NCBI RefSeq assembly: GCF_040939455.1 | Contig: NC_134108.1 | Location: forward strand, 21,171,501 to 21,235,500 | Source: Microcebus murinus | Lineage: Eukaryota; Chordata; Mammalia; Primates; Cheirogaleidae | Reading direction: 5' to 3' | Length of the DNA stretch: 64,000 nt | Part shown: one piece after another, positions 37,226 to 47,480 of the stretch | Layout: the number at the start of each line of letters is the position of its first letter | How positions within the stretch are numbered: position 1 is the stretch's first letter | Notes under the pieces: generated by a model | The model's database searches: none | What the model was told of the DNA's origin: nothing | Seen by the model: only the letters and a program-made list of their open reading frames with translations | Program-made: the position numbers and the translations under genes

Positions 37226-39080
37226 AAATAGATGCTATGCATACATGCATGCAGACAAACATATCTTTACTCAAAAAGGAATCTATGGTGACAGAAGTTA
37301 GAATGCTGATGACCTCGGAGGTGTATTAACTGGGAAGGGGCACACAAGGAAGCCTTCTGGAGTATTAAAAACATCTCCATCATCATCAGAGTAATGGTTA
37401 CATAAACACACTCACATACATGCAAAAATTAACATAGTTGTACACTTATGATTTGTTTACTTTGGGTACCTAAATTGTAAAAAGTACTGATTTGTCGGTC
37501 CATCAAAGGCTGATCTACACTCATGACATTTGGTGAGCTTTGGTACCACTGGTGCAAGGATCAGGCATCCCCAAATGTCTGGCAAAAAAAAAATCTTTGA
37601 TTTTTGGAAAATAATCATTGGCTTGAAGGACAGATATAATATCATCAAAGGAACAGGTTGCCTCCCCAAGGCTAAAAATTATTCTTTTAACATGGGTCTG
37701 TTTTAAAGGATGACCCCACCAGTGTTGTTATTTAAGATTTCATTTAGCTAAGGGAATCTCATATATTCTGGGGCAGTGCCGTGGCTTATCCACAGAGCCC
37801 AGGGAAAGCTAAGAAGGCAGGAGTACAATACTAACTTTAAAACTCAGAGTACTTCTTCAAAACCATACATTGTTGGCACAGAGTCTGCTAGTTGAGGATT
37901 TCTCATTCCCAGGAGAAATGATTATAAAAACAATTGTAGATAAAATCAGAGGACACTAGGGGGATGTGGAACACATCAGTTTGCTGGAGCAGAAGGTTTT
38001 GACATATACATCTATACATGCAAGAATGTCTATGGAAAATGGCATACTGATCCTATAGTTCATTTATTAAAAATCTTTTTAAAAGAGGTACAGAACAAAT
38101 AATTAACTTTCTAATACTTTTATACTCTATGAAAATCACTGAGAGCAGTCTCATCTATACAAATAGACTTTTCAAATAATTGAATCTTAAATCTCTTGAG
38201 TAAAATATATTTTTAAAAATGATTTTAATTATCTCATGTGGAAATCTTTCTAAACAGATCGTGGATTTCCTCCTTCTCTTACACAAAGTGTACTGCTATG
38301 GTACACTGGTCTCTCCATCTTTCGGGTTCCTCATGCACATTGATGGTTGCAGGGGACTGTTTCAGTAGTTACTCTGTTTTTATTCTAGTAACAGCTCAGT
38401 GAACCCACCCTGCTTTGCATCTGAATAATTTTGTTACTTTCTTCCTTGCTGAGAGCCTTCTCCTCTGGGTCTGAGATAATATCCTCTACTAGCACATCCT
38501 CTCTTTGATGTAATGCTTTTAACTTGCTACCTTATTTTACATAAAATTTCTAGCTAAAGGCCTGAATCACTCCCTAAGCTTAGTGACAACTATTTAACTT
38601 TTTTTTTTTTCTCCTCTTAACTCAGGGTTCAATGGTATATAAAAGAGGATCAAATCTACCAGACATCAGACCAGTAGATAGATTGGGAGTGGGTCAAGTC
38701 ATTGTTCTCAGAAATCCTGAAAGTTTAAGGACCTAAAGTTTAGGGACTTCATTGGTTAAATCAAGAAAAATGTATTTTTTTTTCCTAAAATGTTTTAAGG
38801 ATGATAATGAGAAAAAAACTCTTCTCGTTTCTGAGCATATATTATACTGAATTTGTATGGTGTATGTTTAAACTAAAATCTCTCCTCAGACACCCGTTTC
38901 TTTAACATTGGAAATTTGACGTTTTGCCATAAGAAACCGCTTTAAGAGCTTGAGAGGGATTTGAAGGACCATGATAACTTCCCTCTCTTCCTGTTCTCTC
39001 TTTATGTCCCTGCTAGATTGTCAGGAGTTCCAGTTTCAGAATCTTAAGGTTAAAAGGGAACCGCCTTATTGTTTGGATGG
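37226..39080. other. No gene seen
   Basis: No recognised exon, RNA gene or repeat apart from short A and T runs. Confidence 0.4.
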
Positions 39081-39152
39081 GGAAGTGGGCCCAGCGGGGG
39101 GTGGGGTGGGGTTGGCGGTGGGGTGCGGTAGGGGGGTGGGGGGGTGGGGGCT
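39078..39152 (+). repeat. G-rich tract with quadruplex potential
   Basis: The plus strand has at least seven runs of three or more G within about 75 bases, including GGGGGGTGGGGTGGGG at about 39096 and GGGGGGTGGGGGGGTGGGGG at about 39131-39150. Low complexity produces artefactual Gly-rich open frames. Confidence 0.85.
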
Positions 39153-39682
39153 GTCTCCCCCTAGCTCAGGGTCAGGACTGGGGCCTGTCCCCTGGGCCGA
39201 CAGAGCCATCTACCTTGCTCTGGCTTTTATATTTGCCTCTCTCACTTCATCTCTTCCTACCCTTTTCCCTTCAATTTGTGTCCTCTTCCTAGTCCCCTAG
39301 TGCATTATGTCAGTCCAGTCCTAGCTTTGCACCTCTCTGTCTCACCCCGCTCCAGACTTCCCTGTTTTATCCCTACCCTGTACTTTATCAAGATAAATCA
39401 GTCTGGATACTAAGGTCTGGAAAGGCGATCTAATAAATTAATCTTTCTTAAGAAGTTAATAACTAATTAAGAGCTTAGGATAGTAAAAGCTCACCAATTG
39501 TAGTTAGCTAATACTGGTAGATTTCTAAAGATGCAAAACCTTAACCCCAAGTAATGACTGGTAAGTAGAGGAATTTCAGCTACAATCAATTTTAGAGTGG
39601 GGGGAGAGTGATGGAAGAGAGTAGGATGGAGGGATGTAGTTAATGTGATACTCTTAAATTGTTTTTTGATTGTTTGTTTGTT

Positions 39683-39820
39683 TTTGAGATGGTTAAGCTG
39701 GAGTGCAGTGGTGTGGTCATAGCTCACCACAGCCTCAAACTTCTGGGCCCACGCGATCCTCCTGCCTCAGCCTCTAGAGTAGCTGGGACTACAGGTTCCA
39801 GCCATGCAGCCCACCAGATA
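39683..39820 (-). mobile_element. Alu/7SL-derived monomer (FLAM/FRAM-like), minus strand
   Basis: GGAGTGCAGTGGTGTGGTCA, TAGCTCACCACAGCCTCAAA, CCTGCCTCAGCCTCTAGAGT and GCTGGGACTACAGGTTCCAG give a single 7SL-derived arm in antisense. It is preceded on the plus strand by a (TTTG)n run, the complement of its tail. No second arm is present, so it is either a fossil monomer or a truncated Alu. Confidence 0.82.
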
Positions 39821-41817
39821 CTTTAAATTGTTAGTGTTTGTATTCGTAAGCCTATATTTTCTTGTAACTAAGGTGGCACTTTAAGCATTAGTAATCCCAG
39901 ACAGAATCTTACTGCTACTGGCTGGGTTATATTCTCATTTTTTGTTTATCTTTAAGAAGGTTATCAGTGCGATATCATTGAACTTCCCTCCTCAGAATAA
40001 AGACCTGATGTGGCCATCCCTTGAGTGCTCTCCAGAATGTTGGAAGTGTTTCACTGCGGCTTGGGCAGCTGAAATATGCAGTATCCTTCCATAAACTGTG
40101 CACTAGGTTTGTCCTAAGCTAAACCAAAAAACCATCCAAGTTTGTCTGCATCCTGCCCACCCCAACCTTAGCTCTCCCTCACCCTCCAGCATGCCCTCAA
40201 CCCCCTCCACCTGTTCCATCCCCAGGGATGGATATTCACCGGGACCATTTCTTTCCTAGCATATTTTTGCACAGATGAAATCTAGTGCAAAAAGAATCTA
40301 GTGCCATGTGAATACCTTTGAAGGAAAAAAGGATCACCTTGTCATACAGGATCATGGGAAACCTGAAGAATGTGACAAGGAAAGGAGAAGGGGATTCTCA
40401 GCCATCCAGCCTCAATTCAAGCTTAGGGACAAAGTATAAAGCGACGCTTCTCAACTTTAATGGCAAGAGAAGTCATCTGCAGATCTTATTCACATGGGGT
40501 TTCTCAGGCCCCTAATCTTGAGGATTCTGATTTTATTAATATAAGTTTAGGGGGCATCCCAGACTTTCAATTAAGCATTTCAAGAGATGTTGCTACAGGT
40601 GGTCTTTGGAATATATTTGGAGAAACTGTGGAGTACAGGCTGACATTTGGTGCTCTTGTCCACCTTGTAAAAGCCATGAGGATAAACACTGTATCCTTCA
40701 GTCCTAACAGATGTCACCTTGAGTCACAGTATGGCTCTGGCTGATTGGCCCTTCATCACTACTATCTCCATCTACTCCCCCAGCTAAAGGACAGTGATAG
40801 TGGCATAAAGAGACTGGTCTACATTCAAATGTCTGAATTTGTATCCTATTAACAATTCAACAGACAGGCAGATTTTCCCTCCAAATGCTTTTCTTTAACT
40901 AATTTTTAGAGACCTAAGTATTCTTGATACCACACGAATCAAATTTTTCTCTTTATACCAATTAAAGCAGATGAGTAGAAAACAGGAGATCCATCAGAAA
41001 GGCAGTTCTAAGTCACTACTCTTTAATAAGACCTAAGGCTATATTCTATTTATTCATCAGAATCCCATAGCAGGTAACCCCTTTAGTGTCTTATTTATAG
41101 TACTATAAATTTATCTGAGAAAATGGCATGCCAGTCCATTCATTTTGCACAATTTTAAGGGGGGATTTGTTGCAGCAATTTATATAGAATATATAGCTAT
41201 AAGGAATCAGACACATCATCTTGACCAACTCCCTACTTTTTAAAAATAGAGACACCAAGGCCAAAAGAAGCAGGGATGTAGTGGACCCCCCTAGCCCCCG
41301 AAGTCCGCACAACTCCTTTCTTTTGGAAAAAGCTTTTTCCATGAGGACTGCCCCTCCAGGTCTAGGCATGGCCAATCAGAGCACCCAACCACAGGAGCCC
41401 AGCAAGTGGTTCAGATGCAAGGACACAACCAAGGCTGCCTGAGCCATATGGGAAAAAGGTCTTTTTTCTGCTGAGGTCACTAAATGAGGAAGACAATAAT
41501 GTGGGAGTTCCACTACCAACCTGCAGGATGTCTGAAGGGCAAAGCGCAGCAGAGAGAGAAGAGGAGTCGGAAGATGGAGAAGGCCTAACTGGGGCAATAG
41601 CGTTTGAGCCTCGGGATCTTGGTGAGTTGAAAGGTAGTCCTTGACTTTTAGTTATGTGAGTCAGTGAAATCCCTTTTTTTCTTTAAGCTAGTTTGAGTTG
41701 AGGGTTTCATGGAAAGACTCTTGATTACTAACATGGACCTGTCTGGTTCTAGAAGCGTTATGTACAATGTCTCCTGGTACTCAGCTCTCCTGCCTTGATA
41801 TATCTGGCTCCATGCTC
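39821..41817. other. No gene seen; hAT/MER5-like trace at 40445-40565
   Basis: GCGACGCTTCTCAACTTTAA, then GATTCTGATTTTATTAATAT and GGGGGCATCCCAGAC recall a MER5/MER20-type hAT fossil. Open frames at 41103-41600 overlap on both strands without a domain and are not called. Confidence 0.4.
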
Positions 41818-41990
41818 TGGAGCAGTGGGTCTTGAGCTTTAGAACATATAAGTATCAACTGCATTATCTGTTACAAATGCAGAGCCCCGGGCCCACAAAG
41901 ATTCAGATTCACTAGGACTGGGTGGTAAAGACCAAATACCTGCCTTTAACCAAGCTTTTCAGAATTAGAGGAGTCTTCACAGTGGCCTAG
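41818..41990 (+). mobile_element. MER5A-like hAT (Charlie) DNA transposon remnant
   Basis: GAGCAGTGGGTCTTGAGCTT at the left end, TATCTGTTACAAATGCAGAG, CCCCGGGCCCACAAAGATTC and ACTAGGACTGGGTGGTAAAG follow the MER5A order. Right-end inverted repeat is eroded. Confidence 0.7.
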
Positions 41991-42004
41991 GAGGCTGTTC
42001 TGTT

Positions 42005-42450
42005 CACTGGCTATCTCATTCTATTTTAGCCACACTGCTCCCCTTGAGGCCTACGAATATTCCAGGTCTTGGAGCTCTTCCCTCTACCTGAAAAGCTCTG
42101 TCCTCTAGATAATCTCCATGACTAAAACATTTCCTTCCAGCCTTGGCAGGAATCTCCCTCCTCAACAAGTCCTACTCTGACCTCCCTCCTTAATTCAACA
42201 CAAGATGGACTCTACCCCACCTATATCCTTTACCTTATTTTATTTTTTTTTCAAATTTTTTTTTTGCCTTTCAAAGTCTTATACAATTTATTTCTTATGT
42301 TTACTGCCTATCCTGTTTCTCCTCCCTGTCCCCCCTCTCACTGGAATGCCAATTCCACAAAAGCCGGGATCTTTGATTTGCTCACTGATGCATCTTAAGT
42401 ATCTTTAGCACATAGCCAGCATTCAATAAATATTTTTTGAACGAAGGTGA
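42005..42450 (+). mobile_element. L2 LINE 3' end
   Basis: CTATTTTAGCCACACTGCTC, CTCTACCTGAAAAGCTCTGT, TCAACAAGTCCTACTCTGAC, ACTGGAATGCCAATTCCACA, and the typical end AGCATTCAATAAATATTTTTTGAACG with its L2 terminal AATAAATAT. Confidence 0.85.
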
Positions 42451-44214
42451 TTTTCTGACAGCACTCTGAAAAATGCCATACTGCCATGCAGTCATTAATT
42501 ATTTTACTTTCTTAAGGCTTCATAAGCCAGATTACTTCCTTTCTTTGACACTGAGAAGTGATAAGAAGGGCATGTGATGAAAAGAAAGTTCCTGCTTTTC
42601 TGCCGATGCTCTATATGGGTACCAGGATGGTCAGGGTGCCCTGCCCAGCCTCACTTCCCATAGAGCTGCTTAGGGCTGCATGCACAGTATTCTACCAACG
42701 CCAGGTTTTCTTTGGAGGTTTTCTGGGAAGAGCTTTCCTGCTATTCTATTGCCCTTACACGTAAGCAACTGGAAAGTCACTAAATATGGATGGCATGTTT
42801 GGGATACTGACATAAAAATATGAGTTGTAAGAGAGATTGGCTTGGAGAGGAAAGGCCATGCAGCGTTTTGGAGAGAAGTCTCACGACAGCAGGCCAGTGG
42901 AGCTGACCACAGAAGAGACAGCCACAACAGACAGCGGTTTCTATGAGTCCCCTGTAGGTCAGGCTCTGGAATGGCTGGTGTTGATTTGCTCTGGAGCTGC
43001 AGTGGCTCCCCAGCAACTCCTAGCAACTCCCTGTGTCAGTAGAGGCAATCAACAGGAATTCACTATTTACTTAAATTTACTGTTTACTTAAAGGTAAGGA
43101 TTCTTCCCAGCAGAGGGTATGTCACCTAATTAACACATTTGCACAAATATTAATAGTTTCACTTCACTTCAACTCAATCCAGGCCATCTTCTTTAGATGG
43201 CGAGGATTCTGAAACAAAGTAATGATTTCACATTTGTCAAAGTTTGACCAGGGGTCCTTTTTGGTGGTGGGATCAGATCATCAAAATTGATACATATTTG
43301 CTTTGTTTTTTAAAGAAATTATTTTGTCTGCCCAATTACCTATCTTAATATTCACATTATACTATTTAGCTGAGTCTTTTAAAATGGTATTTAAGGTTTC
43401 AACTAACATTCATTCTAGTGAAGCCAAACGCTGCCTGTTACTTTTTCTTGCTTAGTTGCTGGGAGCTTGGGCAGCTGCTGTTGTGTGTGCTGAGGGGAAA
43501 TTGGATTCTTAAAGAAACTGCTTAATCTTCTCTATTAAGCAATTAAATAAAATGGGCTTTTGGAGTATGTAGCAGGTGGGTATGAGAGTGAAAAAACATT
43601 TTGAAAATCACATTTTGGGTTGTAAATGGACATTTAAAAATGCAACCGCATACATTTAAAAGAAAATGATGATTGTGGGAGTATTTTTATTAAGGGTTGC
43701 AAGTTAGTCAAGAAAAGCTGAATATTAAAGAACCTATACAATGAAAGCAGAAGCTGCTTAAGTGAACGTAGGCCTTGAATTTAAATGAGATCAACCTGTA
43801 GGAAGGACACACTGAAACTTATTCCAAATTGTTCAGATTTTTCTTCTTAAAAAAATCGGTAAAAAAAATGTATCGCCGATTTATTTTGCAGCGCTGTTCC
43901 TCATAGCACTGTCGCCATTGGATGGGGACCTCCAAAATACACTGATTATAGGTCGAAGTGAAAAACAAACCAAAACAAATCAAAAACGAAACCAGCAGCG
44001 CTATTCCCGCAGTCATTAAAGGGGCTGCCCTTCCTTTTTAATGTACTTATTTTTAATAAAAAGAGAAGGGGGTATTTTCTGTACCTTGACATTTGTTCCC
44101 TTTCCGCGAAATGTGAAACTCCAGACGCAAAACATTCCGCACTTGTTGGTGAAATATCTGCCTTAAAAGCAGAACCACAGTTAATGTCTTTGGCCCGGAA
44201 TTCATTCCAGAGAC
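42451..44214. other. No gene seen; upstream flank of the CpG island
   Basis: No repeat family was recognised. Open frames at 42670-43091 overlap on both strands and lack domains. This stretch is the immediate upstream flank of the CpG island and may hold distal promoter elements. Confidence 0.4.
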
Positions 44215-45022
44215 TCATTTCCACCCCTCCCACGGAGTCACCTGCTCAGGGGGAACCCCGGCCAGAAAGCCGGGTCGCGCCAGGTCAAATCCTGCGCGTC
44301 TCTTGTTTACTCCGCCCCGGGCAGGGCGGCGGCGCGGCTGGGGGTGGGGAGGGCGGCTGGGGCTCGCGGCACCCCGGCTGCTCTGCCCGGCTCGGCCGGG
44401 TGCGGTGGCTCGGGCGCCCGGGAGGGGCGGCGCGCGGCCCCCGCTCAGCTGGGAGACCACCCGGAGGAGGCGCTCCTGGAGCTCCCCGGCCCTGCAGCCA
44501 CTCGCCGCGCTCGGGCACCGTGGCGTCCCGGGAACCTCCCCCGAGGGTGCTGGGCGAGTCCACACAAGCAGGGTAACGGCCCCAGGGAGCCCCGGTGTCC
44601 CCCGGGTGTCGCCGGGCCGGAGAGGAAGCCCCGAGCCCCCACTCGCTTGGGATTCCCCATCCCCCGGCCCCACTGTCCCAGGGCTGGGTGTGATTTCCCT
44701 CCGATCCCTTCCGTGGAGAAGGAAGCGCACAGGCTGGAGGTGGCAGCTCCCCCCAAGATCCCAGCGCGGCCCACCAGGAACCCGACAGCTGCTTCCCCCG
44801 CCGCAGCCCAAACCTATTAGAATCCCCCGGCGAGGGCGGGCCGCATTCCCCGAGCCGGGCGCGCCGGGGGCGCCCTGGGAGTGACTCCAGGGAAAGCAAC
44901 TGGCGCGTTGGGAGCGCGTGAAAAGTTCGCGCTTCCGCAGGGGCAAGGAAAGTGCTAGTAAAACACTTTGCAAAGCTCCAGAAGCGCAGCCGGGAGCCAC
45001 AGTCTGATTTTGTTTTTCTTGA

Positions 45023-45027
45023 CCAAT
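45023..45027 (+). promoter_or_regulatory. CCAAT box
   Basis: GACCAATTAC lies in the AT-richer saddle between the two GC-rich lobes. It could bind NF-Y, with a start site some 60-100 bases away on either side; placement is inference. Confidence 0.4.
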
Positions 45028-45453
45028 TACAATAATCTTGAGTAGAGGCGGTGGCCAGGAGAGCCAAGCGATCAGAGGTACTTGGACAAAATCTAGGGAC
45101 AATACTGATTATTCCATAATTCCGTTTGTCAGGGAGGCAGGGAACGATTTTATGGAAAATGGGGAAGATAGGGAGGGGGTGGGGACGAAGGAGGTTTCCA
45201 CATCCAGGCTCCTAGAGACGCCCGAGTTTTCTGCATGACAAGTAGAGACCGGCTCTCCGGGGAGTTCCCGGCTCCGGGCGAGCGGGTGTGCGGCCGCGAT
45301 CTTCCCGCCCGGAGCGGCCGCAGCGGGGCCGCGCCCTGCCCTCCCGGCCGCGCCCTCCCCCGCCGCCCCGCGCGCCGAACATCCCTCTCTCCCCGGCTCC
45401 AGACTGGTTTTTCTGGTTCAGCCTCCCTCCCTGGGACGCGCTGGGGGATCCGA

Positions 45454-45461
45454 TGACGTCG
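45454..45461. promoter_or_regulatory. CRE-like site TGACGTCG
   Basis: A near-palindromic CREB/ATF core within the island, about 230-320 bases upstream of the candidate exon. Functional CREs are often placed this way in CpG-island promoters. Confidence 0.5.
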
Positions 45462-45705
45462 CTGGCTGAGTCTCTCCCTCTTCCTCCCTCCCTCCCCCGC
45501 CCGCCCTCGCCGCGCACTCCTCCTAGTAACTTCTGTTCGGGGAGGCGCTGCCAGGAATAACCCGGTGCGTCCACAGCCGGGAGGGAGGCGGCCGCTGCGG
45601 CTCCCGCACGCAGACAACTGCGGCCCGAGCCTCGCGGCTCCCGGCCGAGCCCGGCGGCCCAGCTCCGGGCCCGGCTCCGTACTGTGTCAGAAAAATAAAT
45701 AAAGG

Positions 45706-45926
45706 CAAGAGGAGCCTGGGCTGGCGGTCGGGATCTCTTCCCTCCCTCTGCGCCCGCCCTCCCTGTCCTTAAGGAAATGCTACCAGACACCCCCCACCAG
45801 ACACGCTCAGCCTTGGGGAGGAGCGGCCGCCGCGGCAGCGAGAACAAGGGCACCAGGGGGGTTTCCTCCCCCTCCTCCTCTCCCTCCTCTTCCTCCTCCT
45901 CCTCCTTCTCAGCGGTGACTTTCCAG
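45706..45926 (+). other. Candidate first exon ending in a splice donor
   Basis: The right boundary is a strong donor, TTCCAG/GTGAGC at 45926/45927. The left boundary is a guess, placed after the TATA-like AAAAATAAATAAAGG (45691-45705). An ATG at 45777 (G at -3, C at +4, moderate context) opens a frame of exactly 50 codons up to the donor, in phase 0, with a Ser-rich stretch (SPSSSSSSS) encoded by a TCC-rich repeat. The frame has an upstream in-frame stop at 45696-45698. If translated, this would be an N-terminus; otherwise it is 5' UTR. No protein family recognised. Confidence 0.35.
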
Positions 45927-46090
45927 GTGAGCGGCCGCCGCGGCTGCGAGGATCCCCCTCGCCCGCTCGGGCTCGGGCCGCAGCGTCGCGCCCTCCTCCC
46001 GCCCCTGTCACCCGGCGGCGGCCGGGAGCTGACAGCCGCCCGAGGGGCTCGCGGCCCGGAGGCGGGCGGCCGGCGGGAGGCGGGCTGGAG

Positions 46091-46382
46091 GTGAGGGGGT
46101 GGAGAGGAGGAGAGCGGGGCGCCGCCGAGCGCTGTCTCTCCCTGCCGGAGGAGGGTCTCCGCAAAAACATCTTCGGTGACTGTGGCACAAGTATTTGCCA
46201 AGTTGTGTCTTGGACGTTGAAGCTCCTCAGAGCCCGGAGCAACTTGGAGGGTCTCTTGGCTCGTTAACAATTTTCCTCCACGTCTCGCCTTTGGGGCGCT
46301 GGGTGCAGCTTCGGGGTGCGTGGAGGGCGGACCGACCACTGGCAGAGCAGAGCGGCGGGAATCTAGGTCCCTCCTCGGCTCG
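46091..46382 (+). other. Candidate alternative first exon or 5' UTR segment
   Basis: The donor TCG/GTAAGT at 46382/46383 ends a less CpG-dense stretch with non-GC-rich text (CAAGTATTTGCCAAGTTG) inside the island, which is unusual for island filler and suggests exonic sequence. A second donor GAG/GTGAGG lies at 46090/46091. The exon start is unknown; the coordinate given is only the limit set by that donor. No long open frame, so it is probably 5' UTR. Confidence 0.3.
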
Positions 46383-46925
46383 GTAAGTGGCCTCGGTGCC
46401 GTGTTTTTCCTGCCTGCCTCAGCGGTGGGAGCTTGTTTCACTTTATGCTGGAATAGCCGCCGCCGAACTCCATCCCTCGGCGGCGCGCGCCCCCGGCCCG
46501 TCCCGCTTTCCCGAGGGTGAGGGTCGGAGGGGGCGGGGACGGGAGTCGCGGGCGGGGGTCGGGCGCGATGGAAATGCGGGGAATACCCTGGCCGAGGATC
46601 TATGCAGATGAGGGGAGGCTGCTTTGCGTAATGTCCTGGGGGGAGGGGGCCGCGCGGGAGCGCTGGAGGCAGGAATGTGCCTGGTTACTAATGAGCGACG
46701 TGCACCGGCGCGCACGGCCGGGCCACCGCTGCGGCTGCCGCGGCGGCCGGCGGCCCGTTGTCAGGTAGCAGGGGAGGGGGCCGCGGCGCGCGGCGCGGGT
46801 CGGGGGCGGCGCGGGCGGCCCGGAGGGCGGGCGGCGCGAGGCCCGGGCCGCCGGCCTGCGGCCGAGCGAGCGCAGCGAAGGCGCTGGCTGTGGGCATTTC
46901 AGTGACTCCTTTTTCCTCCCGGGCA

Positions 46926-46985
46926 AGGAAAGAAGGAAGGAAGGAAGGAAGGAGAAGAGAAGGAAGGAAGCGCGGAAGGAGGGGA
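46926..46985 (+). repeat. GGAA/GAAG microsatellite in the CpG island
   Basis: A purine-only tract built from GGAA units (AAGAAGGAAGGAAGGAAGGA and continuing) of about 55 bases. GGAA is the ETS core. Confidence 0.9.
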
Positions 46986-47231
46986 CTGTCTCGATGGAAG
47001 GTTCAGGCGGAGGCGCCCTCGCCTTGCGGGTGCACCGGCCGCAGAGAGGCTCCGGCCGCGGCCGGCTGCACCCTGGCGCGTGGAGACGGGTGGGGGCGGT
47101 TTGCACGCGTGTTTGTCTGTGCGTCTGGCCGGGGACCGGGAAGAGGGACATGTGTGTTTGGGCTGTGCACTGTGGGGATCTGGGTCTGCGCCTTTATGTC
47201 TGTTCCCTGAAGTGGGTGGAACGTTGGCCCG

Positions 47232-47255
47232 TTCCGGGAATGTTCCATGACGTGG
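47232..47255. promoter_or_regulatory. Composite STAT / TEAD / CRE-like motif cluster
   Basis: TTCCGGGAA (47232-47240) is a palindromic STAT-type site. It overlaps GGAATGTTCC (47237-47246), which contains the TEAD core GGAATG. TGACGTGG (47248-47255) follows. The three lie within 24 bases at the downstream edge of the CpG island. Binding is inferred from motif identity only. Confidence 0.35.
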
Positions 47256-47431
47256 TGCAGCCACAGGAAGGGGGTTAACGAGGGGCTCTCTGCCGCGGCG
47301 GCTCTGTCGGCTGCTATCAAAGCAGATGTGCTGCTGCTGCTGCTCCTCCTCTCTCACCTCCCTTCACCCCCACCCCCCGCCTCTCCATTCTGTGCGTCTG
47401 GTACTGGTAGGGGTGAGACAGGAAAACATTG

Positions 47432-47480
47432 TTCTGTGTGTGTGTGTGCGTGCGTGTGCATGTGTGTGTTGGGGGGCTGA
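47432..47480. repeat. TG-rich microsatellite with CG steps
   Basis: A (TG)n run interrupted by GCGTGCGTG, directly after the island; a potential Z-DNA-forming tract. Confidence 0.85.

Larger units (their letters stand above)
44215..47330. promoter_or_regulatory. CpG island, probable promoter of an unidentified gene
   Basis: CpG dinucleotides are frequent across about 3.1 kb in two lobes (about 44260-44990 and 45235-47130) while they are rare elsewhere in the window. In vertebrates such islands usually mark promoters. Inside are a CCAAT box (45023-45027), a CRE-like TGACGTCG (45454-45461), several GC boxes, a TATA-like A-rich run (about 45691-45705), a GGAA repeat, and plus-strand splice donors at 45926/7, 46090/1 and 46382/3. 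Long GC-rich open frames on both strands (up to 409 codons, 45212-46441 minus) are expected by composition and have no domain. The size suggests a developmental regulator, which is inference only. The gene is not recognised; a minus-strand start is not excluded, since a GAG/GTGAGA donor exists on that strand near 47357. Confidence 0.9.

Noticed and set aside
44215..45102. Open frames of 295 and 260 codons on the minus strand and 193 and 158 codons on the plus strand
   Set aside because: All overlap one another in the CpG island and show only low-complexity Pro/Gly/Arg composition.
45691..45705. AATAAA-containing run read as a poly(A) signal
   Set aside because: It lies inside a promoter island with no gene end upstream; a TATA-like or chance role is more likely.
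45212..46441. Open frame of 409 codons on the minus strand
   Set aside because: It spans the GC-rich island, where stops are rare, is Arg/Pro/Gly-rich and lacks any domain. The other strand is equally open, so it is compositional.
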